A program made the translations under genes and the position numbers. Under the pieces are notes generated by a model that made no database searches, had not been told where the DNA came from, and saw only the letters and a list, made by a program, of their open reading frames with translations. From assembly GCA_963921255.3 (NCBI GenBank), contig CAWUEW020000003.1, forward strand, positions 1,178,001-1,242,000: a stretch of 64,000 nt of DNA, written 5' to 3'. Below are positions 1 to 8,922 of the stretch, piece by piece. Positions within the stretch are counted from its first letter, which is position 1. Each line of letters begins with the position of its first letter. The stretch comes from JANSYL01 sp963921255 (lineage in GTDB: Bacteria > Pseudomonadota > Alphaproteobacteria > Rhodobacterales > Rhodobacteraceae).

Positions 1-1
1 C

Positions 2-2383
2 TCGATCGCCGATATGATTTCCAGCCGCTACGGCAAGTCCGGTGGTCTTGCGGCCCTGGTGACGGTCTTGGCCGTTCTGGGCACCACCCCCTACATCGCG
101 CTGCAGCTTCAGTCCGTTACGCTCAGTTTCTCGGTGTTCGCCAGCCCGGCGCCGTTCGGGTTCTCCGACACTGATATCACGGCCGTCTGGGTGGCCGGTG
201 GTCTGGCGCTTTTCACGATTGTCTTTGGCACACGATCCCTGGACTTGAATGAACGTCATCCGGGTCTGGTTTCCGCCATTGCAGTCGAGGCCATCGTTAA
301 ACTGTTTGCCATTCTGGCCGTCGGCGTCTTCGTGGTTTGGGGGGTCGCGAACGGCCCTTCCGATATGCTCGACCGCATTCAGGCCAGCCCGGTCAGCCAG
401 GTCGAGTGGAATGGCGCACGATGGTTGGGCCTGACCGCGCTGGCCGCCGCCGCCATACTGTGCCTGCCGCGCATGTTTCAGGTGCTTGTGGTCGAAAACG
501 CCGACGAAAGCCATCTGGCAACGGCGGGATGGGCCTTTCCCCTCTATCTTTTGCTGATCAGTCTGTTCGTTGTGCCGATTGCTGTGATCGGCCTTGAATT
601 GCCCAGTGCCGGCGACAATCCCGACCTGTTTGTCCTGACCGTGCCCTTGAGCCTGGGGCAGGACGGGTTGGCGCTTCTCGTGTTTCTTGGTGGGTTTTCG
701 GCGGCCACGTCCATGGTGATCGTGGCAGCTTTGGCCCTCAGCACGATGTTGTCGAACCACATTATCATGCCGCTGTGGTTGCGCGCGACCCGCCTCGATG
801 ACCCGATGTCCGGAGATATGCGGCGCGTGGCCCTCACCGCACGTCGCCTGTCGATTGCGGGGATCCTGTTCCTGGGGCTGGCCTATTACCGCCTTTCGGG
901 CGGTGCAGACGCGTTGGCCGAGATCGGGCTGATCGCATTCCTTGGCGTCGCACAAGTTTTGCCGGCGCTGGTGGGTGGCATTCTGTGGCGTGGCGCAACA
1001 CGCACAGGGGCGGCCCTGGGGATCGGCGCGGGCTTTGCCATTTGGGCCTGGCTCTTGTTGCTGCCCAACGTGGCGGAGACGGGCGGCCTGATCTTCGGCA
1101 TGATCGAGAACGGCCCGTTCGGCATCCGGTGGCTAAGCCCGGCGACACCCTTGGGCCTGCAGGCCACCGATCCGCTTTTGACCGCCATGATCCTGTCCCT
1201 CGGGGTGAACACGCTTCTCTTCATTCTGGGGTCTTTGGTCACCTTCCCAAGCCCGCTTGAGCGCTTGCAGGGCGCGCAATTCGTAAATGTCTACGAACAC
1301 TCCCGCCCCCTTTATGGATGGCAGGCCGCAGCGGGTACGGCCGACGATCTGTTGATCATGGCGCAACGCATTATGGGCACCAACCGGGCCGGGCGTCTCT
1401 TCCAATCTGCGGCTGTGCGCCAGGGCCGGGCCGGGGATATGCCCGAACCGACGCCCGACTTCCTCGAACGTCTGGAACGGGAGTTGGCCGGGTCGGTCGG
1501 GGCGGCGACCGCGCATGCGATGGTCACGCAGATCACCGGGGGCGCCACGGTCAGCGTTCGGGAACTTTTGGCCGTGGCCGATGAAACCGCGCAGATCATG
1601 GAATACTCCAGCCAGCTCGAGGCCAAATCGACCGAGTTGGCGCAAACGGCCGCGCGCTTGCGCGAAGCCAACGCAAAGCTGACCGAACTGTCGGTGCAAA
1701 AGGACGCGTTCCTGAGCCAGATCAGTCACGAATTGCGGACGCCCATGACCTCGATCCGGTCCTTCTCGGAGATCCTGATGCAGGCAGACCCGGTCGATGA
1801 CGCCGCGCGCACCCGATTCTCGCGCATCATCCATGATGAAAGCCTGCGTTTGACCCGGCTGCTGGACGACCTGCTGGACCTGAGCGTTCTGGAAAACGGG
1901 AAGGTGACCTTGCATGAGGATGCCGTGGATCTGGGCGAGGTCATCGACCGGGCGGTCTACGCGGCCGGTGCGCAGGAAGAGGGGGGGCGTCTGCGGATCG
2001 TGCGCGACCGCGAGGCGGAAGATGTGGCGCTTTGGACCGATGCTGACCGCTTGGCACAGGTGTTCATCAACCTGATCTCCAACGCGCAGAAGTATTGCGA
2101 CGCCACGCGGCCTGAATTGACCATTACCGTGCACACGTTGCCCGGACGGGTGGAGGTGGAATTTGCCGACAATGGCACCGGAATTCCACCGCGCCAGCAG
2201 GCGTTGATCTTCGAGAAGTTTGCACGGGCCGATACCGCCAAGGGTGCCCCTGGGGCCGGTCTGGGCCTCGCGATCAGCCGAGAGATCATGGCGCGTCTGG
2301 GCGGCGGATTGGTGTTTCTGCCCGCCGCGACCGGGACCCGCTTCCGGGTGCGTCTTCCCGCAGGGGCCTTGCGCGCGGCCTAG
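2..2383 (+). CDS. Sodium:solute symporter-type sensor histidine kinase (5' end cut)
   Basis: The reading frame is open to the window edge (the codons before the first ATG at 14 read S-I-A-D), so the N-terminus is missing. The first ~410 residues are a polytopic membrane domain with the SSS transporter signature SRYGKSGG at the start. A coiled-coil linker (about 530-565) leads to a HisKA domain with the phospho-acceptor in SHELRTP (His about 572). An HATPase_c domain follows with N box FINLISNAQKY and G boxes DNGTGIPP and GAGLGLAIS. Proteins of this architecture (CbrA-like) are inner-membrane sensors, and the transporter part may sense or move a solute. No PAS or receiver domain follows, and no response-regulator gene is in the window, so the partner is unknown. 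Confidence 0.9.
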   Translation, partial: SIADMISSRYGKSGGLAALVTVLAVLGTTPYIALQLQSVTLSFSVFASPAPFGFSDTDITAVWVAGGLALFTIVFGTRSLDLNERHPGLVSAIAVEAIVKLFAILAVGVFVVWGVANGPSDMLDRIQASPVSQVEWNGARWLGLTALAAAAILCLPRMFQVLVVENADESHLATAGWAFPLYLLLISLFVVPIAVIGLELPSAGDNPDLFVLTVPLSLGQDGLALLVFLGGFSAATSMVIVAALALSTMLSNHIIMPLWLRATRLDDPMSGDMRRVALTARRLSIAGILFLGLAYYRLSGGADALAEIGLIAFLGVAQVLPALVGGILWRGATRTGAALGIGAGFAIWAWLLLLPNVAETGGLIFGMIENGPFGIRWLSPATPLGLQATDPLLTAMILSLGVNTLLFILGSLVTFPSPLERLQGAQFVNVYEHSRPLYGWQAAAGTADDLLIMAQRIMGTNRAGRLFQSAAVRQGRAGDMPEPTPDFLERLERELAGSVGAATAHAMVTQITGGATVSVRELLAVADETAQIMEYSSQLEAKSTELAQTAARLREANAKLTELSVQKDAFLSQISHELRTPMTSIRSFSEILMQADPVDDAARTRFSRIIHDESLRLTRLLDDLLDLSVLENGKVTLHEDAVDLGEVIDRAVYAAGAQEEGGRLRIVRDREAEDVALWTDADRLAQVFINLISNAQKYCDATRPELTITVHTLPGRVEVEFADNGTGIPPRQQALIFEKFARADTAKGAPGAGLGLAISREIMARLGGGLVFLPAATGTRFRVRLPAGALRAA

Positions 2384-2463
2384 AGCGCCACCTGTTCAGA
2401 CGGTCTTAACCAGATCGGGCTATCGTTCCTCCCACACCCTCTGGCAACAGCGCAGCGAACCTC

Positions 2464-3495
2464 ATGCAGGACAGGACACCGCCCGTGCTCGCCCGCATCA
2501 TCGCGGCACATGCAACCGCGCATTCGGCCCTACCGGTTCTGTCCGCTGTGTTAGAACAGGTCGAAACCCGTGCGCTGCAACAAGAGGCTGCTGCGTTCAG
2601 AGGGCTGCGCCTCGACATCGGTTCGGTCGACATCTCGCTTTGCCCAGATCGTGACGCGGCGGTCGCGAAGGTTGGGGACGGGATGCGCCTCTTCCTCCAA
2701 GACGACAGGGGCGCGCGGGGTTTGCTTTGCGTGTCCCACGGTCTGGGCGACGCATTGATTGAGGTGCAGACAACGGGTCGGGTCGACGAAACGGGGTTCG
2801 CGCCCCGTCCCGTCACGGACATTGACCGTGCGATGGCGCGGGACTTCATTGATCTGTTTCTGGCCGCGATCAGCAAGGAATCAGAGGACCGCGGCGGCGG
2901 CACGTGGCCCGCGGCGTTGCGGTTTGGCGGCCCGGTCACAGACCACAGCCAAATTGCGCTGCGTTTGCCGGACGACCGGTATCATTGTGTCCGGATCGCG
3001 CTTGGGTTCTCTGGAACGGAGCGGACGGCCGAGGTGATGCACCTCCTCCCGGTCCGTGCCCCGGACATGGCGTCCGACAGCCGAACCTGCGGCAGCGGCG
3101 ACCCGGAGTGGGCCGGGGCGATGCGGGCCCGACTTCTCGCAGCCCGCCTGGACCTTGACGCTGTTCTATGCCGTAGCTGGATCACGGTAACCGATATGAA
3201 GGCGCTTGCGCCGGGAACGCTGTTGCCATTCACACCGGGTGATCTGGACCGTGTGCAGATTGAAGACAAGCACGGCACGGTTCTGGCGTCCGGACGCTTG
3301 GGTCAAGTTGCGGGGAACCGGGCCGTTCGAATTGGTGAGGGCGCGGTCGCCGATGGGCAGTCCGAAGACAGACCAACGCGCGAGCCAGTCGATGATCCCG
3401 TTGAACCGCAGGTGCCGGTCAATAGGGGGGTGACGTCCGAAGCAGAGGGCGACCCTCCCGTGCCGCCAGATGTTGCGCTGCCGACCACGGTGTAG
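2464..3495 (+). CDS. FliM/FliN-family C-ring-like protein with C-terminal SpoA domain
   Basis: 343 aa. Residues about 220-293 fit the SpoA (FliM/FliN/YscQ C-terminal) pattern: a hydrophobic LDAVLCRSWITVTDM strand, LAPGTLLPF, an acidic turn, then SGRLGQVAGNRAVRI. The N-terminal ~210 residues have the length of a FliM middle region but I see no strong motif. The last ~50 residues are polar, Pro/Asp/Glu-rich and probably disordered. SpoA proteins form the flagellar motor switch or the type III secretion sorting platform. No other flagellar or secretion gene is in the window, so the role is inferred from the domain only. The start lacks a clear ribosome site; a GTG 21 bases downstream (2485) is an alternative. 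Confidence 0.7.
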   Translation: MQDRTPPVLARIIAAHATAHSALPVLSAVLEQVETRALQQEAAAFRGLRLDIGSVDISLCPDRDAAVAKVGDGMRLFLQDDRGARGLLCVSHGLGDALIEVQTTGRVDETGFAPRPVTDIDRAMARDFIDLFLAAISKESEDRGGGTWPAALRFGGPVTDHSQIALRLPDDRYHCVRIALGFSGTERTAEVMHLLPVRAPDMASDSRTCGSGDPEWAGAMRARLLAARLDLDAVLCRSWITVTDMKALAPGTLLPFTPGDLDRVQIEDKHGTVLASGRLGQVAGNRAVRIGEGAVADGQSEDRPTREPVDDPVEPQVPVNRGVTSEAEGDPPVPPDVALPTTV

Positions 3496-3575
3496 GTGTC
3501 TGGCACCGCAATCGCCGTTGCATTCCCCGGCCATGGAAGTCAGGTTGGCGCCACGATCAGCACTGGGGGGGCACC

Positions 3576-4337
3576 ATGTCGGCAGAAGCGTTCAAAGCCA
3601 AGGTCATGTCAGGCGAAGTCTTGGGCGGCACTTTTGTGAAAACGCCGTCGGTCGACATCGTCGAAGTGCTCAAACTCGGCGGCTTGGATTTTTTGTGTTT
3701 CGATGCCGAGCACGCGCCGTTCGACCGCACGAGCCTCAATGCCTGCGCTGCCGTTGCCCGTGCCAGTGGCCTTCCGTTCTTCGTCAGGGTGCCGTCGTCC
3801 GACCCGTCCGACATTCTCGCCGCGCTGGACCTGGGCGCCAACGGCATCGTTGTGCCTCATGTGACCGATGCGCAGACCGCGGCGCGCGTCGCAAAGGCCG
3901 CCCGTTTTGGCCATGGAGGTCGAGGCTATGCCGGGTCGACCCGGTGGGCGGGGTTCGGGACCTCGACCATGCCGGACCTTCTTGCCCGCAGCCAAAGCGA
4001 AACCATTGTGATCGCACAGATCGAAGACCCCGAAGGTGTCGATGCCTGCGAGGCTATTGCTGCCACGGATGGGGTCGACGCGCTGTTCCTGGGGCCCGCC
4101 GATCTGTCCGTGGCCTACGGGAAGACGAACCAGATCAGCGATGAGCTTAAGGCGGCCATGGCTCGGGTCGGGACAGCCGCCAAAGAGCATGGCAAGGCCT
4201 ACATGACCTTCAGCGCGAACGCGCAGGCGTCTCATGACCTGATGGACTATGGGTTTACCGTGTTTTTTGTGGCGTCCGAGCACGCCTGGATCCTGCAAGG
4301 CGCGCGCGCGCTGATGGCCGGTCTCAAGGACGCCTAG
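3576..4337 (+). CDS. HpcH/HpaI aldolase/citrate lyase family protein
   Basis: 253 aa, the normal length for class II pyruvate aldolases of the HpaI group. The (beta/alpha)8 barrel signatures are present: D43-x-E45-H46 in FDAEHAPFD (catalytic His), R71 in FVRVP (pyruvate binding), E150 in AQIEDPEG and D176 in LGPADLS (the divalent-metal ligands). The family makes or cleaves 2-oxo-4-hydroxy acids from pyruvate and an aldehyde; the physiological substrate cannot be read from sequence. A G-rich ribosome site (GGGGGGG) lies 4 bases before the ATG. It is separated by 80 bases from the C-ring-like gene and has no catabolic neighbours. Confidence 0.9.
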   Translation: MSAEAFKAKVMSGEVLGGTFVKTPSVDIVEVLKLGGLDFLCFDAEHAPFDRTSLNACAAVARASGLPFFVRVPSSDPSDILAALDLGANGIVVPHVTDAQTAARVAKAARFGHGGRGYAGSTRWAGFGTSTMPDLLARSQSETIVIAQIEDPEGVDACEAIAATDGVDALFLGPADLSVAYGKTNQISDELKAAMARVGTAAKEHGKAYMTFSANAQASHDLMDYGFTVFFVASEHAWILQGARALMAGLKDA

Positions 4338-4563
4338 CGGGCAGAACAGGCGCGGTCCGCGTTGCGCGAAACCGGCCGGCCGCCGTCGTCGTAAATCTGT
4401 CACATTTATGCCCCGCAAAGACCTTCGGAATTTCGCGGAAATGCACCGGCGCGGGCGTCATTGGGCCTCGGTTGACGGCCATATTCCCAACGTCGCCAAA
4501 AGGCCTGGGCGACGAACGAGCAGTCGAGAACTTTAGACCGCCTCTTAGAAAGGAGGCCCGATC

Positions 4564-5181
4564 ATGCTGAAGAAGCTGAAAGCCCCGTTTTTGATCGTTG
4601 CAGCCGCTCTGGCTGTGTCTGCCTGTGGCGCGCCGATGCCTGTGTCGCGCGATGCCGCCTTTGACACGGCCCCCGTCATTGATTTCGCGACCCAGGATTG
4701 GGGCGTTGTCCGGTTGGACATCGTTGTGCCCGAAAGCCTGACCGTGTCCGAAGCCAACCGCATCAAACCGCGCGCCGACATCGTGTGGCGTGAAGACCCG
4801 CTTGGGGATCGCTACGATCAAGTGCGCGCCATCTTTGCCGAGGCTTTGGCCCCGGTGCTGACGCCCGAAACCGGCGCCGACCCTGTGATCGTGCAGATTG
4901 AGCTGGTCCGGTTCCACGCGGTCACCGAACGCGCCCGCTACACCATCGGCGGCGAGCATGAGATCGAGTTTATGCTGACCGTGTTCGAAGCCGAATCCGG
5001 CATGTCCATCAGCGGACCCCGCTTGGTTGACCTGACCTTCCGTGCTTACGGCGGTCAGGATGCGATCAACGCCGAGGCCCAGGGGATCACGCAGCGCGTG
5101 CGCATCATGGAACGCCTGGTCGATTGGGCCGAAAGCGAATTCCCGCGCGAACCCGACGTGCTGCTGGTCGCCAATATCTGA
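4564..5181 (+). CDS. DUF6778-like lipoprotein
   Basis: 205 aa with a lipoprotein signal: basic MLKKLK, hydrophobic stretch, then lipobox AVSAC with the acylated Cys at 21. The mature part is mixed alpha/beta with no catalytic motif I recognise. I believe it belongs to the DUF6778 family of Rhodobacterales lipoproteins, but this is from memory. Translation should be strong: AAAGGAGG lies 8 bases before the ATG. The 226-base leader upstream holds a 7-bp inverted repeat (CGTCGCC at 4491-4497 with GGCGACG at 4508-4514). No residue after the Cys argues clearly for or against outer-membrane sorting. Confidence 0.8.
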   Translation: MLKKLKAPFLIVAAALAVSACGAPMPVSRDAAFDTAPVIDFATQDWGVVRLDIVVPESLTVSEANRIKPRADIVWREDPLGDRYDQVRAIFAEALAPVLTPETGADPVIVQIELVRFHAVTERARYTIGGEHEIEFMLTVFEAESGMSISGPRLVDLTFRAYGGQDAINAEAQGITQRVRIMERLVDWAESEFPREPDVLLVANI

Positions 5182-5210
5182 CCTTCCAACCGCAGGCCCG
5201 GGGGGGTAGA

Positions 5211-5232
5211 GGGGACGCATGACTGCGTCCCC
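5211..5232 (+). promoter_or_regulatory. Hairpin enclosing the start codon of the RlmI-type gene
   Basis: GGGGACGCA (5211-5219) and TGCGTCCCC (5224-5232) form a perfect 9-bp stem with a 4-base loop. The A of the ATG at 5219 is the last stem base and T-G lie in the loop, so the start codon and the spacer to any ribosome site are held in structure. It might act as a translational switch or as a terminator for the lipoprotein gene 30 bases upstream. Only CTTT follows the stem, so termination would be weak. Confidence 0.55.
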
Positions 5233-6427
5233 TTTCGCGTATCCGACCCTTCGCCTCAAACCCAAGGCCGATGCCAAGCGCATTCGGTTTGGACATCCGT
5301 GGGCGTGGTCCGACGACCTGGTGCTGGACCGGCGGTCGAAGAAGCTGCCCCTCGGGGGGCTGGCAGTTCTGGAAGATGCGGATCGGTCGCCTCTCGGGCT
5401 GGGGGTGGCCTCCGTGTCGGCGCGGATCGGTCTGCGTCTTTTGGATCGCAATCCGGACGCCGTGATCGACCAGGCGTGGTTTGAAACGCGCCTGCACGCA
5501 GCCCTGTCCCTTCGGGCGCAGATCTTCGACGCGCCGTTTTACCGTTTGGTCCATGCCGAGGGGGATTCCCTGCCGGGGCTGATTGTCGATCGGTTTGACG
5601 ACGTTTTGGTTTTGCAGCCCAACGCGGTCTGGCTGGAGGAGCGGCTGGATATGCTGGTCGGGGCCCTCGTCGCGGTGACGGGGTGCGGCACGGTCATCAA
5701 GAACGGAAGCGGCCGCGCCCGCGCGGCCGAAGGCCTGCCGGACGAGATGGCCGTCCTGCGCGGCGCGGCGCCCGCCGGCCCGGTGCCCGTCCCGATGAAC
5801 GGTGCGATCTATATGGCCGACGTGATGGGCGGGCAAAAAACCGGTCTGTTCTATGATCAACGACCCAATCACGCCTTTGCAGCGCGCCTTGCCAGCGGAA
5901 AATCCGTGCTGGACGTCTTCTCCCATGTGGGTGGGTTTGGACTGGCCGCCCTGGCCAATGGCGCCGACCATGCGCTGTGCGTCGATGCCTCGGCGCAGGC
6001 CCTTGCGTTGGCGGCTGCGGGCGCGACCGAAATGGGCGCGTCGGAGCGTCTGCACACCCGCCAAGGTGACGCGTTCGCGGTTCTGGAAGCCTTGCAGGCG
6101 GACGGTGCAACCTTTGACGTGGTGATCGCCGATCCCCCGGCCTTCGCACCGTCAAAGCAGGCGCTGAGCCAGGGATTGCGCGCCTACGAACGCGTGGCGC
6201 GCTTGGCGGCGTCGCGTGTCGCGCCGGGCGGTGTTTTGATGCTGTGCTCTTGTTCGCATGCCGCTGATCTTGGCAAGTTTCGGGCGGCCAGCCTGCGCGG
6301 CATTGGGCGCGCAGGGCGCGAGGCACGCCTGATTTACACCGGCTTTGCCGGGCCGGACCACCCGCAGCACCCGGCCTTGACGGAAACCGGATATCTCAAG
6401 GCTTTGGCCTTTCGCCTCGCGCCATGA
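5219..6427 (+). CDS. RlmI-type class I SAM-dependent rRNA (cytosine-C5) methyltransferase
   Basis: 402 aa with an N-terminal PUA-like domain (RLKPKADAKRIRFGHPWAWSDD), a ferredoxin-like linker ending in GLFYDQR, and a Rossmann methyltransferase domain. Motif I is LDVFSHVGGFGLAAL, motif IV is ADPPAFAPSK, and CSCSHAAD carries the candidate catalytic cysteines of m5C enzymes. E. coli RlmI methylates C1962 of 23S rRNA and this is the closest characterised relative. The start is placed at the ATG in the hairpin (5211-5232) because no other start lies before the conserved PUA sequence. The stop overlaps the next gene by ATGA, so the two are co-translated. Confidence 0.85.
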   Translation: MTASPFAYPTLRLKPKADAKRIRFGHPWAWSDDLVLDRRSKKLPLGGLAVLEDADRSPLGLGVASVSARIGLRLLDRNPDAVIDQAWFETRLHAALSLRAQIFDAPFYRLVHAEGDSLPGLIVDRFDDVLVLQPNAVWLEERLDMLVGALVAVTGCGTVIKNGSGRARAAEGLPDEMAVLRGAAPAGPVPVPMNGAIYMADVMGGQKTGLFYDQRPNHAFAARLASGKSVLDVFSHVGGFGLAALANGADHALCVDASAQALALAAAGATEMGASERLHTRQGDAFAVLEALQADGATFDVVIADPPAFAPSKQALSQGLRAYERVARLAASRVAPGGVLMLCSCSHAADLGKFRAASLRGIGRAGREARLIYTGFAGPDHPQHPALTETGYLKALAFRLAP

Positions 6428-6972
6428 GGGCGGTTCTCGATGCGTGCGTTCTTTATCCAACCGTTCTGCGGGAAATCCTGATCGGCGTCGCTGCGGATGG
6501 ACAGTTTGAACCGGTCTGGTCTGACCGCTTGCTTGAAGAATGGGCGCGCACCGCCGAAAAGCGCGGTGGCCCGGCCGACGGGCTCATCGCGCGGGGTGCG
6601 ATTGCGACGCTTTCGGCCCGCTTCCCATCTGCCACTACGCCCGAGGCCGGGCCGGACATCACCAACAGGCTGTGGTTGCCCGACACGGGCGACATTCACG
6701 TTCTGGCCACCGCGATCCAAGCGGAGGCGTCCACGATCGTCACCCTCAATCTGCGCGATTTTCCGATGCGAGAGTTGGAGGCGCATGGCGTGCGTGCCCT
6801 CCACCCGGATGTCTTGCTGACCGATCTCTGGCTTTCGGATCCCGACAGGGTCACAGACATCGTTGGCGCGGTGCACGACACGGCGCAATCCTTGTCCGGA
6901 GCGGCAATGCCCCTGCGTGCCCTGCTTAAACGCGCGCGCCTTCCCAGGCTTGGGAAGGCGTTGACACGCTAG
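6424..6972 (+). CDS. PIN domain protein
   Basis: 182 aa. It begins with the PIN signature MRAVLDACVLYP (Asp6 is the first metal ligand), has LLEEWAR (acidic residue), and continues with DTGDIHVLATAIQ and IVTLNLRDFP, where the last acidic cluster sits. PIN proteins are Mg-dependent ribonucleases, often VapC-type toxins. Here there is no small antitoxin gene upstream. The gene instead overlaps the methyltransferase stop by ATGA, which suggests an RNA-related job rather than a toxin, but that is inference. Its stop codon shares the palindrome CTAG (6969-6972) with the stop of the convergent M48 gene. Confidence 0.8.
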   Translation: MRAVLDACVLYPTVLREILIGVAADGQFEPVWSDRLLEEWARTAEKRGGPADGLIARGAIATLSARFPSATTPEAGPDITNRLWLPDTGDIHVLATAIQAEASTIVTLNLRDFPMRELEAHGVRALHPDVLLTDLWLSDPDRVTDIVGAVHDTAQSLSGAAMPLRALLKRARLPRLGKALTR

Positions 6973-7667
6973 GGTTTGGGCAGCTCGCGCGACCACCGTG
7001 CTTCAAGCGCTTCGATGGCCGCGATGCGGTCCGAGGTTTTGGGGTGGCTCATCAGCCAGGCTGGCATCCCATTGCCCCCGAGACCGCTGAGTTTCTCGAG
7101 CTTTTCGAACAGTGATTTCTGCGGCCCTGTGCCGATCCCGGCCTTGGTCAGCAACGCCGAGGCGTAGGCATCTGCCTCGTATTCGTCCTGCCGGCTCAAA
7201 CGGGCGGCCAGAAGCGTGGCGACCAGATTGGCAATCCAAATGCCGACACCCGGGATCAGACGCCCGAGCACAGTGGCCAGCAGCACGCGAATGGCGTTCT
7301 GGCCCGAAAAATCGATCATGCGGCGGCGGGTGTGCCCCAAGGCCACGTGGCCCAGTTCATGGGCAATGACGCTGGCCATTTCCTCGGCGCTGACCTCGCC
7401 CAGGCGGTACTTGTTGTAAAGCCCGCGCGTCAGAAAGATGCGCCCGTCCGGCGCAGCCAAGCCGTTGACGACGTCGATCTCGTACAGGTTCACGCGAATG
7501 CGTTCGATGCCAAGCGCCTCGGCCATCCGGTCGGTCAGGCCTTTCAGGCGTGCGTCGACCAGTTCAGCGGATTTCGCGTCCAACTCTCGTTTCGTCCGCC
7601 AAGCCGAAAACTGATACATGGCAAGCGCATAGAGGATCGCCAGAAGGATCGGGGTAAACTTCAACAT
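6969..7667 (-). CDS. M48-family membrane-associated zinc metallopeptidase
   Basis: 232 aa. An N-terminal membrane anchor (about 4-20) is followed by a peptidase domain with HELGH at 103-107 (zinc ligands His103 and His107, catalytic Glu104) and the downstream DEYEADAYA motif that supplies the third ligand (about Glu162). A hydrophobic stretch lies between them (about 127-153). This is the minimal M48 core found in HtpX/Oma1/BepA-type proteases, but with no TPR domain. The short length fits small alphaproteobacterial M48 proteins of unknown substrate. It is last in a minus-strand run and ends head-on with the PIN gene. Confidence 0.9.
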   Translation of the reverse strand: MLKFTPILLAILYALAMYQFSAWRTKRELDAKSAELVDARLKGLTDRMAEALGIERIRVNLYEIDVVNGLAAPDGRIFLTRGLYNKYRLGEVSAEEMASVIAHELGHVALGHTRRRMIDFSGQNAIRVLLATVLGRLIPGVGIWIANLVATLLAARLSRQDEYEADAYASALLTKAGIGTGPQKSLFEKLEKLSGLGGNGMPAWLMSHPKTSDRIAAIEALEARWSRELPKP

Positions 7668-7730
7668 GACGCGGATATGGGGCGCGGTCCGGCGAAGGGC
7701 AATGGGCGCGCGACGAAAGGTGGCGTGACC

Positions 7731-8891
7731 CTAGCCCCAGGCCACCGGAACGGACAGAGGCCCACGGAAGGCCCATCCACCAAAGGGGGCCTCTCCGATC
7801 AGGCGCAGATCGGGAAACCGGTCGAACAGCATCGGAAGGGCAACATCCGCGATCAAGGCGCGCGAGGCTGCGGCCCCGGCACAAAAATGCGGACCGGCGC
7901 CAAAAGGGATCGCATGGCTTGTGTCCCGCCACGGGTCGAAGCGCTCGGGTGCATCGAACACGTCTTCGTCGCGGTTTGCGGACCCGTACATCAGAAAGAC
8001 CCGCAGTCCGGGTTCGAAATCGTAGCCGTTGATGCGGTCGGCTTGCGCCACTTCACGCGGCGACATGCCGATGGGGCTGATCCAGCGCGCGTATTCCGAA
8101 AAAATGGCCGACCAGGACAACGAGCCCTGTTGCACGGCCGTGCGCACCTCCGGATGGCGCAGCACGGCCCAGGCCGCCCCGGCAATGGCATCGCGCGGTT
8201 CGTTCTGCCCGCCCGAAATGATCAGCTTCGTATTGGCCCGCAGGCGATCCAGCGCCAACCCCGCGCGGTCCATGACACTGAGTGCGGACGGGTTGGGTGC
8301 AGCGCGCAGCGCCGGCAAGATCGCGTCGATATGAGCGTCGATGGACGCTGTGCAGTCGTGGCACGTCGCTTCGACGTCGGGATCACCGGCGTAGTTCGCG
8401 CACCCATCGATCATCCCCTGGCTCACACGATCCATTTCGGTCGCCGTCATGTTCGTCAGCCCGGTGATAAGCTTGAGAGCTTCGCCCGAGACGGGCATGG
8501 CAAAATCTTCTACAAGATCGGCACGGCCCTTTGGCGCGAGCCGATCGAGTATCTGCGCGGTCTTCTCCTGAAACCTAGGCAGCCATTCCGTCCGCACGGT
8601 CTTGGGGCTGAGCGCCGGGAACAGCGCCCGACGTTCGGTCATGTGGGCCTCGCCGTCGCGGCGCATCAGGTTCTCGCCCATCAGCTTCGTCATCAATCCG
8701 TTCGGTTGGCGCGACGACATCACGTGGATGCGCTTTTCCTCCCGATGGATATCGGCGCGCTTGGTCAGCAGAACGGCCCCGCCAAGTTGCGGGACGCGCG
8801 CGATGGGGGTGTCCCGGCGCAGGCGCGCGAGGTCGGGGTAGGGGTCGTGCCAGAACGCCTTGGGGTCAATGTCGATGATCGGCGGTTGCAT
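7731..8891 (-). CDS. Cytochrome P450
   Basis: 386 aa from the ATG at 8891 (MQPPIIDIDP); the frame is open further upstream, but that extension would run into the DedA gene. The heme-binding loop FGAGPHFCAGAA carries the thiolate Cys at about 337, and EYAR supplies the K-helix ExxR. The I helix reads ISGGQNEPRD: the usual acid-Thr pair of the oxygen-activating groove is replaced by Glu-Pro, which marks a particular bacterial subgroup. No ferredoxin or reductase gene is nearby, so electrons must come from elsewhere, and the substrate is unknown. The protein is soluble, with no signal peptide. Confidence 0.9.
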   Translation of the reverse strand: MQPPIIDIDPKAFWHDPYPDLARLRRDTPIARVPQLGGAVLLTKRADIHREEKRIHVMSSRQPNGLMTKLMGENLMRRDGEAHMTERRALFPALSPKTVRTEWLPRFQEKTAQILDRLAPKGRADLVEDFAMPVSGEALKLITGLTNMTATEMDRVSQGMIDGCANYAGDPDVEATCHDCTASIDAHIDAILPALRAAPNPSALSVMDRAGLALDRLRANTKLIISGGQNEPRDAIAGAAWAVLRHPEVRTAVQQGSLSWSAIFSEYARWISPIGMSPREVAQADRINGYDFEPGLRVFLMYGSANRDEDVFDAPERFDPWRDTSHAIPFGAGPHFCAGAAASRALIADVALPMLFDRFPDLRLIGEAPFGGWAFRGPLSVPVAWG

Positions 8892-8922
8892 GCTGCATCC
8901 AGAGCGGGGACCGGACGTGCTG

